Below are positions 11,491-21,896 of a stretch of DNA of 64,000 bases, piece after piece. The notes beneath the pieces were generated by a model. That model searched no databases. It was not told the origin of the DNA and worked only from the letters and a program-made list of their open reading frames with translations. Made by a program: the position numbers and the translations under genes. Position 1 is the stretch's first letter. The number at the start of each line of letters is the position of its first letter. This DNA is from Bryoerythrophyllum caledonicum (lineage: Eukaryota; Streptophyta; Bryopsida; Pottiales; Pottiaceae), in the NCBI GenBank assembly GCA_963971425.1, contig OZ020517.1:24438462-24502461 (forward strand), in the 5' to 3' direction.

Positions 11491-13037
11491 ATATCAATCA
11501 AATATTTATCAACATATCAACACATTTTGTTGTGTTGGCTTGAATTGTAGTGAAGTACGTCCATTTCCAAAATTAGAAAGTATGTGGACAATTGAATCCG
11601 ATATCTAGAAGATGGAAAAAACTCTAATAAGCTCCATATTTATAATATTAAAACCAATTATGCTACATTTCTTATCAACCAATATTGCTTTCATCCATTC
11701 ATTTTCGGAAGATGATTATCATATTGTAAGTTACATGTAGAGTTGGAATAATTACTTTTCAATTTTTATTATCAAACAATACAAATTAAAACCCAGATTT
11801 TTTTTTATATATAGCAATCAGGGTCTCTAATGAAGATGGTAGGGCCTTACACACAAAGCACATGAGGGCTACATATGCTAGTGAGAAAAAGAACTCTGGT
11901 ATCCAAAGGAGATGGCCGTGAAAAATGTGTCGATTCATTCCACTTCTTATTCTATGTCCACCACTAAGCATGTATCCACCACTAAGCCTATGTCCAACAG
12001 ACATAGGTTAGTAGTATGAAACTACTCCTCCCTCTTGAGGATAGACACTATGGAACAAGTTACAAAGAACCAAAGACGAACCGAAGACACAAAAGACCAA
12101 CTCCACATATTAACTAATGATGCTAGTTTTCAAGTAATAAAAGGTTCAATGTGGTGTAGTAGTCGTATTTAACTAGTATCGTGTAGTCCTTGGAGGGGTT
12201 GATTATTATCGAGTAGCCATTTATATAGAAGAATGGACATTGCATGTTGGATAGCAATAGTGTTGATATTTTAGAATGTATTTCTAATTGGTACATATGC
12301 TAACATATATGTCAACCTTTGAAAGCCAACTGCAAAACTTACGGTTTACCCTACTAGGCTCAAAATTGGAACAAATAGGCCTCCTATACCTCATTTGTCC
12401 ATCCACCCGAAAATCCTCCAAATGATCCTATTCACACTAAAGCCAAATACAAATGCCACAAATTGAAAACTAATACTTCTACTGTAAATTTTTACTTTTG
12501 ATGAATATTTTGACTGAGAACACAACTATCTATTCAAAGAGAGAGATTGTTGTAAACACGATTAGTAAGAATATTCATCAGGAGTAAAAACTTAAAACCT
12601 TTTTATGTCAACTACACCAAATACTAAATATAGAGTGGATTAATTGGTAATTGGGAGAAAAATGATGTGAACCACATCAATTTTGGTTTTGATGTGGACA
12701 CATTCCAACATATGTCATGCCATTCTTTGCCACTACACAATCACTCACTACCAAATATCTTCCACTCTTCTTCGCTTGCTACCACCTCACCGCCGCTTGC
12801 CGCCACCTCTCTATAATCCACATTAATTTTGTGTCAACAATTTTGAAACATCCCACACTATTTTATGAGGAACATGATTTGATGTGGATTTCGAATTGAG
12901 GTGGACCAATGTCATTTGCGTATACCGGAATTAGTGTATGTATTTCAAAATAGTTGAATCTGCACTATATGTAGTGTCTAGTGTAGTGTGGGTTATATTA
13001 AATATCAGGAATGGTAAATGGTGAGTACCATAGTGAG
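11491..13037. other. A/T-rich intergenic with remnants of a CACTA-like MITE
   Basis: No gene was identified. At about 12660-12990 there are fragments resembling the element at 54.1-55.2 kb (gatgtgaaccacatcaat; catgatttgatgtggat; then an agtgtagtgtg-like end). Short direct repeats of tccaccactaag occur near 11960-11990. Confidence 0.4.
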
Positions 13038-13326
13038 TACACTCATCCCTCCCATAAGTTATAGCCAAATATAGCGCCGGTGGATGGAGGTCATAAGAAC
13101 TTAGTAGAGGTCAAAGGGTAGTGGTGGCTTCACTAGAGGACTTTGTAATTTCAGCACAATTTATCTTCATCCACCTCTATCATTTCCTAAAATTGGCCTA
13201 GCATCAAGCGCCACGTCAAATGGCATGTGTATGTCATATGACCATGCTAACTTGAGTTCGCCCTCATGTAACCTATTCGTAGGCATGTTGGATGGTTGAA
13301 AAGCTCAAAAAGTGTTTAGAAACCAT

Positions 13327-14303
13327 TTAACCCCTAAGGTACCAAGTGTCAAAAATGGGCTTTTTGAAAGTTTGGTCAGGTTCCTATGGTGTCAATTTCC
13401 AACATTCTTCTTTGAAATTTTTGCTATAGAAAAACATTACCAAGACCTTAGTGGGAAAACAATTTTTTCCTAAATTGGACATTTGATGAAAAAGTTACAG
13501 GGTTTTGAATTTTAAATGGGGAGGGCGGGCACCTCCGGCAGCTCCAAATTTTTTTGATAGGACACTCCATTGAAAGTGAGATTTTCAGTACTCGCAAGTA
13601 ATATTATTTCCCTTCATATTGTCAAAAAAAAATTCTTGTCTTTAGTGAAAAATAGTATACCAACCCAAGTCAAACATTTTCACACATTGTCACTCATTGT
13701 TGGGCAAGGTACCAAAAAAACTTCTTCTTTTCCACATAAAGCCTAGGTCTCTATATATTTTTTCACTTTTTATTTTTTCCACAACAATATGTAATGTAAA
13801 CCTTCTTTATTTTTTCCACAAGAATATGTAATGTAAGCATTCCGATTATCAATCAAAAACATATTGAGTTCAAAAAAAATTAAAGTGTGAATTAACAAAT
13901 TTCGAGCCTCCACTCCTTGCAAACTTGTTTTGAATATACTACACCCCATCTCTACTTCTAAAAATTGGTGTGTAAGGAGCTAACATCATGCTTAACAAGA
14001 TGGCAATAGATTTAGACCTTGTGTAGTGAAATATTTGACACCAACTGAAGTCAAAGTCTGCTGATCCACTAAACGCAGGGAAGAAAATGAACCATTTGCT
14101 TGACTTCAAACACTATAATCTTTCAATCGGTGCGGTCAAAGTTTATGAAATTTTGTACATGTATTACTTAATAAGCCTTTATTGAGATCCTACGGTCAGA
14201 ACTAAAAATCAAAGTTTTTGTTACCTTTTTTATTCATTGCACTAGAATCCATTAAGTTTGAAGTGTTTTGGGTATAAAACTGTCACGGTACCTTAGGGGT
14301 TAA
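13327..14303. mobile_element. TTAA-flanked non-autonomous element 2, 977 bp
   Basis: TTAA lies at 13327-13330 and 14300-14303. The termini are CCCCTAAGGTACCAAG and, inverted, CCCCTAAGGTACCGTG. It is nearly collinear with the copy at 19790-20741 over its full length, which suggests recent mobilisation. No open frame is present. Confidence 0.85.
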
Positions 14304-14309
14304 AACAGT

Positions 14310-14660
14310 CTTGAAAGGTAGATGGCAACACATGTGAGGATTGTGGCACTATTGCACTATTGTAATTGAATAGTGATATTGTTGTGATTGAATAGTGACA
14401 TGTGAAGGAATAGTAGCAGTGTTGAGTGATATAGTGATATTGTAATTGATTGGTCTTAAAAACATAAAACAACATCATTTACTGATTTTGTGCTTTGATT
14501 CAGACATGCCTGCACTAAAAACACTTATCATTTACCGATTCTGTGCAGGCATGTTTGTAGTGTTTTTAGTGTCTTTAGTGCAAGCATGTTTGTAGTGTTT
14601 TTTGTAGTCTTTTTGTACAGGCATGTTTGTTGTGTTTTTCTGCACTAGTCACATGGCAGC
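14310..14660. repeat. Degenerate minisatellite-like stretch
   Basis: Variants of attgaatagtgatattgt recur at about 14350-14450. Variants of caggcatgtttgtagtg recur at about 14545-14640. The copies are imperfect and have no coding capacity. Confidence 0.5.
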
Positions 14661-14719
14661 ACTAGTTAGAACTTAGTTGATGTTATAGTTAGCTAAGGTC
14701 TTAAGTTAGTGGCATTATA

Positions 14720-14745
14720 CATTGACTCAAAATACTGAGTCAATG
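14720..14745. repeat. Perfect 10-bp-arm hairpin containing TGACTCA
   Basis: The arms CATTGACTCA and TGAGTCAATG are separated by AAATAC. A related hairpin (ACACTGACTCA / TGAGTCAGTGT) lies at 17381-17408, and the sequence around the two is similar in inverted orientation. Together they look like subterminal repeats of one larger element. Confidence 0.6.
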
Positions 14746-14917
14746 TTTTAGTTAGTTACATTAGATCTACAGTGCCATGAGAACAGATGAACAAATTGAA
14801 AAACTTTGTATATAAAAGTTGTAAAGCATAAAATAATAAATAGTACCTAAGTGAAAAAAACACAAATTAAATTGATAGATTCCAAGATATGGAATTTGGA
14901 AATTGGATATATACATG

Positions 14918-16113
14918 GACTCGGTTTTTTGAGTACTTTTTAGAATACACTCAAAAATTCGTCCAACTTTCTTTTGATTTCAAACAGCTCCAATTCAAGC
15001 AGGAATGCTAGCATACAACTTCCTACACTCATCTACACTGATAGAGGCATAAACCTCTTCAATACGAGTCCACAATTCATGGAGATTCCTTGGAGGAGTG
15101 GGATAATAATTCAATCTCCGTTTCATAGAAGCCCACACATGTTCAATGGGATTCAGGTCGGAAGACTGAGCAGGCCACTTCATAACATCATATGGTTGCT
15201 CCCAAAACCATTCTCGAACAATCTTAGCCGTGTGCACATGAGCGTCGTCTTGTTGAAAAATAACTTCATCGAGATCAAAGTCAAAATCTACCAATGTAGT
15301 GTATAATTCCTCCTGTAACAACTCAAGATAATTTGTAGCATTCATCTTCCCATCTGTCTTGTGCGCATCACCTACTCCTCTTGAAGTTAAACAACTCCAA
15401 AACATGACTGAACCTCCTCCATGTTTCACAATTTGTTTGACAGCATGACTTGGAAGGTTCTTTTTATCACGAATCCAACACCAAGTCCTTCCATCAGAAT
15501 TAAAATGATTGACTCTTGTCTCATCATTTAAAATGACCCTCTCCCAATCATTAATTGTCTAATACTTGTGTATTTTAGCAAAAGCTAGTCTATCTTTCAC
15601 ATTATTGGCAGACAAAGTTGGCTTGGGAACCTTCTCTATTGCCCCTAAACCTGCGTCTTTTAAAGCATTTCTCACTGTTTCAACACAAACATCCACCCCC
15701 GTCTCAGTTTTGAGTGCTCTCGTTGCTTGAACTGCATTCTCCAACCTACCTACAGTCATTGAGCGTACAACAAATCTCTTCTCACAACTTTTTAAAGCCT
15801 TTGGACGCCCTCCTTTTGACTTGTCAATGTTCTCAAAGCATTTCTTTCTAATTCTATTCACCGTAGGCTGCGACAATCCCACCGCTTGTGCTACTTTTCT
15901 ATTGCTGAAATTCTTCTGCAAAAGCGCAACTACATTCAACTCTTTTTCGTTTGAAATTGACCTCATTGTGCCTCACAACTTCTCCAGACACACTAGAAAC
16001 CTTCTACGCCCTCAGATGAACACCGGCTACAAAAAATTTCACTCAAAACTGATCAAAATTGACAAAGTTTCACTCATCACAAGTTGCTTCAAAAGTACTC
16101 AAAAACCTGAGTC
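14918..16113. mobile_element. Tc1-like transposon, ~1.2 kb
   Basis: Inverted termini are visible: GACTCGGTTTTTTGAGTAC at 14918-14936, and GACTCAGGTTTTTGAGTAC when the right end (16095-16113) is read inverted. The right end is followed by TA. The left TA duplication appears to have mutated. The element encloses a transposase-like reading frame on the minus strand. Its right end directly abuts the TTAA element starting at 16116. Confidence 0.8.
14995..15966 (-). pseudogene. Tc1-like DD34E transposase, near-intact, one internal stop
   Basis: The frame starts at an ATG (15966) and extends 324 codons with one internal TAG at 15559-15561; the frame is otherwise continuous. The N-terminus has a helix-turn-helix (KVAQAVGLSQPTVNRIRKK) and a GRPK hook-like linker typical of Tc1 DNA-binding domains. 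The catalytic triad is visible: aspartate in VILNDETRV, aspartate in IFQQDDAH, and glutamate in SDLNPIEHVW with exactly 34 residues between the last two, a DD34E signature. The final codons end slightly early compared with usual Tc1 proteins. Seed-plant mariner-like elements are typically DD39D, so this type is unusual. The copy is probably inactive because of the stop. Confidence 0.88.
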
Positions 16114-16115
16114 TA

Positions 16116-17217
16116 TTAACCCCTAAGAGCCCAAGTGTACTTGGGAAGTACGTTTTGGATTTTGGGCATGTATCTTTGAGTGGAAAAAATACTCCGATTC
16201 TTATGAAAATTTTACACTACATTGTCTTTTAAGAAATCTATATGGGAAATTTTTCAAATATGATTTTGGACTCTTGGTTCAAAAGTTATTGGCCTTCAAA
16301 GGTCAAAATGGGGACTCTAGACTATTGGGGCAGCCATGTCAACCAATGCAATTTGAGGAGAAAAAAGGGGCAAAATTTTGGGACAGAAAATGCGAGGAAA
16401 GGAATCCAGACTTCTATGCACAAAGTCCAAGTAGAAAAAGCATTGAAATTTTTTAAAAGAGTTGTTAAATTTTTTTTTTAAAAAAACAACAAACAATCAG
16501 CAGTCAGCTGGCCTGCCAGCATCCCGCGCCAGAAGCGGGCCCGCCTAAAAAAACTTTTTTTTTTTTCTTCGCCCCCCCCCCCCCCCCCCCGTCCAGCTAC
16601 GTGGGCGGGACAAATAGGCCACCCAATTTCAAGCACTGCCCTTTCCCATAATGCTTTATTTATTCCATATATTCATGAAAATTATGGATTTTACTATTTT
16701 TAGTCGTTTCTTTTTCTAAAATTAGTGAAAAATAAATTGAAAGTTTCCACCATTGGGATTCTCAAATGCAACAACTTGTATGAAACAAACAATTTCATAT
16801 CACTTACGTAGTAATTGTCAACATTTTGTACCCCCTTTCACTAAAGTGTATATTTCTACATCTATTACCCCTCGAATTGACCTCAAATTTTGCACACAAA
16901 TAGCTAATAACATACAAGTCATATTGGTAAAAGATTTGATCACATTTCAATGTAAAAACTAGAAGATATACCTAGTCAAAGTAGGCTGACCTTGCCGGGC
17001 AAGGGGGGAAAAATACTTTTCTTTGCACTTCAAACGCTATAATCTTCACATCCGTGCGGTGGATTGCAACCAAATTTGTATTGTAAGTTCATATACGTGT
17101 CTATTTGAAGATTGTACAGTTAAAAGTCTAAAATTAGACTGTAATGTTAGATTTCGTTGCCACTTGTTGATGATGGAGTGTTTCATGAGGGAAAATGCCT
17201 GGGCTTTTAGAGGTTAA
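16116..17217. mobile_element. TTAA-flanked non-autonomous element 3, 1102 bp
   Basis: TTAA lies at 16116-16119 and 17214-17217. The termini are CCCCTAAGAGCCCAAG and, inverted, CCTCTAAAAGCCCAGG. The interior includes atccgtgcggt, the inverse of the family's central motif. A G/C-rich block with a run of 19 C residues (16572-16590) interrupts an otherwise A/T-rich body. Confidence 0.78.
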
Positions 17218-17589
17218 TGCCACCTCTCTTCCTAGTCTCTCTCTCAAATTCGACCACCTATAATAAGATTAGGGTTATGTGGCATGAATCTACATAAAAA
17301 TATCTTCAAACTATCACAGTTTCTAAGATTAGATATATTCTAGAATGCCAGATGTTGCTCTCTAAAGTTGACAAACTATAACACTGACTCAGCATTTTGA
17401 GTCAGTGTATGTAACTTAGCAGTGGTATGACTTATGGGAGGGATGAGTGTAGTGAATTGGCGGAAGTGAAGAGCAGCGCGCATTGCGAATCTGCATCTCT
17501 GGAACACCAAAGCATCTGCCTTTCGTGCATCACGCTCAATCTGAAATTGCTTCTCCGCATGTATAATCCACGATTCTTTGCAAGCGCCA

Positions 17590-18057
17590 GAGCTTCTTGA
17601 GAGGAAAACTCGATTTCAGGTCAGGCATCAGTGCAATAGAGTGAGCGAGTCTCTAGGAATTTTCTAATTCGCAGAAATCTTGAGGAAAATTCGGTTTCAC
17701 GACAAATTTTGGTGCAAAGAAGTGGATGAGTCTTTAGGAATGCTCTAATCCGCAGAAATCTTGAGGAAAATCTGATTTCAGGTCAAGCTTCTGCAATTGT
17801 GTGAGCGAGTCTTTAGGAATGCTCTAATTCGCAGAAATCTTGAGGAAAATTCGGTTTCACGTCAGATTTTAGTGCAATCAGTGAACGAGTCTTTAGGAAT
17901 GCTCTAATCCGCAGAAATCTTGAGGAAAATCTGATTTCAGGTCAGGCTTCAGTGCTATTGTGTGAGCGAGTCTTTAGGAATGCTCTAATTCGCGGAAAAC
18001 TGGAGGAAATTCGGTTTCAAGTCAGATTTTAGTGCAATCGAGTGAACGAGTCTTTTG
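17590..18057 (+). repeat. Six ~80-bp repeats with alternating A/B variants upstream of the LOR gene
   Basis: The block gagtctttaggaatgctcta recurs near 17645, 17726, 17805, 17885, 17966 and 18046. It is followed by cgcagaaatcttgaggaaa. Two variants alternate, one with tcggtttcacg and one with ctgatttcaggtcag, so the higher-order period is about 160 bp. The array ends about 135 bp before the LOR start codon and probably lies in its leader or promoter. Confidence 0.85.
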
Positions 18058-18137
18058 TGAATACTGTCTCTTTCTTCCGGATTTTCGATCCCGTTCTCTG
18101 ACGAATCCATTCCGTGTTGCATCAGATCAGAGAAATC

Positions 18138-18161
18138 ATGGTTGAGAAGGCTGGAGAGTAG
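18138..18161 (+). promoter_or_regulatory. Short upstream ORF before the LOR start
   Basis: An ATG at 18138 opens a seven-codon frame (MVEKAGE then TAG), out of frame with the main start at 18193. If transcribed it would precede the main ORF and could reduce its translation. Confidence 0.45.
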
Positions 18162-18192
18162 TCTGGAGACTTTCGGCATTTCGGCATCAGCG

Positions 18193-19115
18193 ATGGGGTT
18201 TCAGTCTGATTTCTCGTTGCTGGACCTCGAGGAGCTTCACGCGCCGGCGGCTACGCAGGCGCTCGCGGCGGTGGTGCGGCAGTGCTACTGCATCTCGAAC
18301 GCCGCTCAGTACCGCCTTGAGAACGAGCTGCTGTCGAAGGCGTGGACCATTACGGACGCCAACGGCGAGGTCGTGTTTCGCGTGCGCGGCAAGAAGGTGG
18401 ACTGGTACAAGTCCAAGCGCGAGCTCGTCGACGAGAGCGGCAACACCGTCGTGTACATGGAAGAGGAGGTATTGATTTGGTCTCTTCCCTTCCCGTTGCC
18501 GAATTCTTTTGTCGACCTCGGCGCATTGTTCTTAGACGGAGGTTTTGTGGAGTTTTTTTATCAGCCGTGGACGTTGAAGAATGTGTGGAAGGCGTATGCG
18601 CCGGGGGAATCGGAGCCTCTGTTTACATTGAAGTCGACGAACGCGTTTAGTTTCAAACCAAGGGTTAATATCTTCCTTCCTGAGAACACCGCGCAGAAGC
18701 TTCCGGATTACACCATTGAGGGAAGTTTCCTAGCCAAGAAATGCCGCATTTACTTTGGCGAAGAGCTTGTCGCTGAGGTAAAGTTCTCTTAGGCTTGATG
18801 GATTTTAGGTTACTGGTGTGTTAACAGGAGCATGTAGCACGCGCAATTGTGTTATGAGGCATTTAAAGGCTGTGCAGTTGTACACTGTTAGTGCAAAGTC
18901 ATGACCGAGATTAATCTATTTCGTATTTATTATGGAGTAGGTTTGATATGATTTTGCCGTTGTACTTCTGTTCTCAGGTGTCACGGGAAGCATCTTTGAA
19001 GAACATCATTATCACGAAGAGCATTTTTAATGTTTTTGTATATCCTGGTGTGGACGTAGCGTTCATCTTCTCCATCATAATCATAATGGACAAAATTTAT
19101 GTTCATGATGATTGA
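18193..19115 (+). CDS. LURP-one-related (LOR, tubby C-terminal-like fold) protein, 3 exons
   Basis: Exons 18193-18468, 18565-18777 and 18978-19115 join in phase 0 to about 208 residues, the usual length for LOR proteins. The first intron (96 nt) is a multiple of three and open, so it can look coding. Removing it brings VVYMEEE next to PWTLKNVWKAY, matching the LOR strand pattern. Family features are a central beta-barrel with basic strand residues (FRVRGKK), LFTLKSTNAFSF, and a C-terminal hydrophobic helix after VYPGVDVAFIF. LOR proteins resemble phospholipid scramblases and tubby; LURP1 in Arabidopsis acts in basal defence, but the role here is unknown. The 80-bp repeats and a small upstream ORF precede it. 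Confidence 0.88.
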
Positions 19116-19789
19116 CAAGCTGAACGCCTTGACAATCGAGGGGATTCAGGAGCGCTACATGAGAGGTATGGTTTTTAACAGTAATTAGGTGGCAAGCACT
19201 TGTTGCTACTTTGAATGAGATTGAGTCTGGTATTGGAACCGTTGAAAGAAAGCCTGATTTTAGAGGTCAAATTGTTTGTTGATATAACTGCAAGGATAAT
19301 GTTATGCTGCTCTGCTCTTTGGCTTATTGAGAGTTCTAGATCTCAAAGGAGCAACGTTCCAAGCTTTGTACCTGTTATCCCGTATTTGAATCTGACACAC
19401 TTTCTGTTCTACCGCTTCTCTGTTGACACTAAAATCTGAGCTGTTATTACAAGGCAGCGTGTTCTGCAAATTGTGTCACTTTGTTTTCTCCCAATTGGCT
19501 CAGGCAGGTGGCAGGTCCGAAGTCTTTGAGCATGAGGCTCACAGGATTGCACATCACTTGACAGCACGGATACAGCAGCATTGACAAGGTTCACAGCTTA
19601 CCCTGTAATATTCACTGCTTAGCCCAGGCCCCATGGATCTCCCTATTTACCCCGGTCGAGCATTGCACCAAGCCTCAACTTTGGGTGGGTCCATTTTTTT
19701 GGCCTTCTAACTTTCGGGGCTCTAGAGGCTTTTCTAGGAAATTTTTTGCCAAATTTGCAGCCTGCAACCCCTACTCAGAAGTCCTCTGT
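19116..19789. other. Intergenic, 3' side of the LOR gene
   Basis: Contains the probable 3' untranslated region of the LOR gene. No further exon joins in frame after the TGA at 19113-19115, and no RNA gene or repeat was recognised. Confidence 0.35.
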
Positions 19790-20741
19790 TTAACCCCTAA
19801 GGACCAAGTGTCCAAAACGGGCTTTTTGAAAATTCGGTCAAGTTCCTATGCTGTCAATTTCAAACATTTATCTTTGAAATTCTTACCATAGAAGGGCATT
19901 ACCAAGACCTTAGTGGGAAAACAATTTTTTCCTAAATTGGACATTTGATGAAAAAGTTATAGGGTTTTGAATTTCAAATGGAGAGGGCGGGCACCTCGGG
20001 CACCTCCAAAAACTTTTGATAGGACACTCTATTGAAAGTGAGATTTTCAGTTTTTGCAAGTAATATTATTTCCCTCCATGTTGTCAAAAAAAAGTTTTTG
20101 TCTTTAGTGAAAAATAGCATACCAACCCAAGTCAAACATTTTCACACATTGTCACTCATTGTCGGGCAAGGTACCAAAAAAACTTCTTCTTTTCCACATT
20201 AAACCTAGAGATCTTCATATTTTTCACTTTTTATTTTTTCCACATCAATATGTAGTATAAACCTTCTTATTAACCATTCAGATTATCAATCAAAAACATA
20301 TTAAGTTCAAAAAAAATTAAAGTGTGAATTAACAAAATTCGAGCCTCCACTCCTTGCACACTTGTTTTGAATATGCTACACCCTGTCTCTACCTCTAAAA
20401 ATTGGTGTGTAAGGAGCTAACTTCATGCTTAACAAGATGGTAATAGATTTAGACCTTGTGTAGTGAATTTTTTAGACACCAACTGAAGTCAAAGTCTGCT
20501 GATCCACTAAACGCAGGGAAGAAAATGAACCATTTGCTTGACTTCAAACACTATAATCATTCAATCTGTGCGGTCAAAGTTTATGAAATTTTGTACACGT
20601 ATTACTTAATAAGCCTTTATTGAGATCCTACGGTCAAAACTAAAAATCAAAGTTTTTGTTACCTTCTTTATTCATTGCACTAGAATCCATCAATTTTGAA
20701 GTGTTTTTGGTGTAAAACTGCCTTGGTACCTTAGGGGTTAA
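19790..20741. mobile_element. TTAA-flanked non-autonomous element 4, 952 bp
   Basis: TTAA lies at 19790-19793 and 20738-20741. The termini are CCCCTAAGGACCAAGTG and, inverted, CCCCTAAGGTACCAAGG. It is a close relative of the copy at 13327-14303, sharing blocks such as ggacatttgatgaaaaagtt and tgctgatccactaaacgcag. Confidence 0.85.
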
Positions 20742-21896
20742 TCAAGTAGGGTCCCCCCAACATAAAAATAGGGGCCGGTTTTGTCCCTACCCTCCCCCAC
20801 CCTCTCGGGCCCGAGACATGGTGCAACTCTCAACCGGGGTATTTAGGCAAATCCAAGGCCCATACGATATACAATGCACTTTATTCTTAATCTGTACTTG
20901 CAAATGAATGCTCTCACTATTATTACACAGTCAAGTATAAAAAGTTACAATAATTTTACTCATCGTACTCTTGATCCCTTAGATAAGTTATAATCAGCCA
21001 AGTTGTAATTGCCACTAACTTGTAACCTTTGCTAATTTAAAATTCAAAGTCAACAATTGGTTCGTGAGATTTGAGGTCCTAAAGTTTCATAATCTAAAGT
21101 TTGGTACTTTTAATTGTTTCACATATAACAATTTATGATATATTTATGTTCTCTGATTCAAATTTGGCAATATTGTAAAACAAAATATATTCTATATATA
21201 CCTGTGAATTTTATTTTATAATGTAATTGTATTTTATTTTATTTTTTGCTTGAATATCAATAAAATCTATTTGAGTTCTTGCAATTAGCGGTAATAACCC
21301 TTTAAGGCTGATGAAATATCCTAACTTGAGAGAATCTACGATTGTTTTACATCATGTAGAATGGCATCTACGTACTAGGTTATTTCAGCACAAAAATCTT
21401 TGATCCCACTTCACGGAAATCACTGTGACTTCCTAATGCTTGCACCAATTGCCGTGGCAATGGTCTAAACAGATGCCCATCTTTCCCCACCTCTAAATTA
21501 TTGTGTATTTTTTCCTTCTAGGTGGCATGTATCGCTTGCTACAAAGGTTCTTGTGCCAAAACAAGTCATATATGGTCGTTAGGTCTTACAGGGTTAATGG
21601 ACTACTAAAAGCATGATTCATTTCAGGAGGCAAGTTGGCAGGATGGAGGAGCATGTGCAGGTTGGGTGAGTGATTGGTGATGACGATGGCTTGAAGAAGT
21701 ACAGTTTTATATGTCGAGGACATACAAAAAGTGGATAGAGTGTGGTTTTTTTGAGAAGTTGAGATGAGGTGTTTGAGGTTCATGTATCGATAAACTGGAT
21801 GATGGATAGAATGCCCAACTTTTTGGTCATTGTTGTTTGATTCCTGTTTGCATGCATCATATGGGTGAGGAGGCCGGAAGACTGAAGTGACGCTCA
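20742..21896. other. Intergenic, no gene found
   Basis: A/T-rich sequence without a coding frame. A C-rich patch near 20790-20830 and an A/T run near 21210-21250 are the only compositional features. Confidence 0.35.

Larger units (their letters stand above)
13038..17451. mobile_element. Possible 4.4-kb composite element bounded by 26-bp inverted repeats
   Basis: The left boundary (13038-13063) and the inverted right boundary (17426-17451) share the core ACTCATCCCTCCCATAAG with one mismatch over about 26 bp. The flanks carry similar but not identical tagtga sequences. The interval contains two TTAA elements, one Tc1-like transposon and a pair of inverted hairpins. It could be one old element later invaded by others, or two solo ends in chance arrangement. 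Confidence 0.45.
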
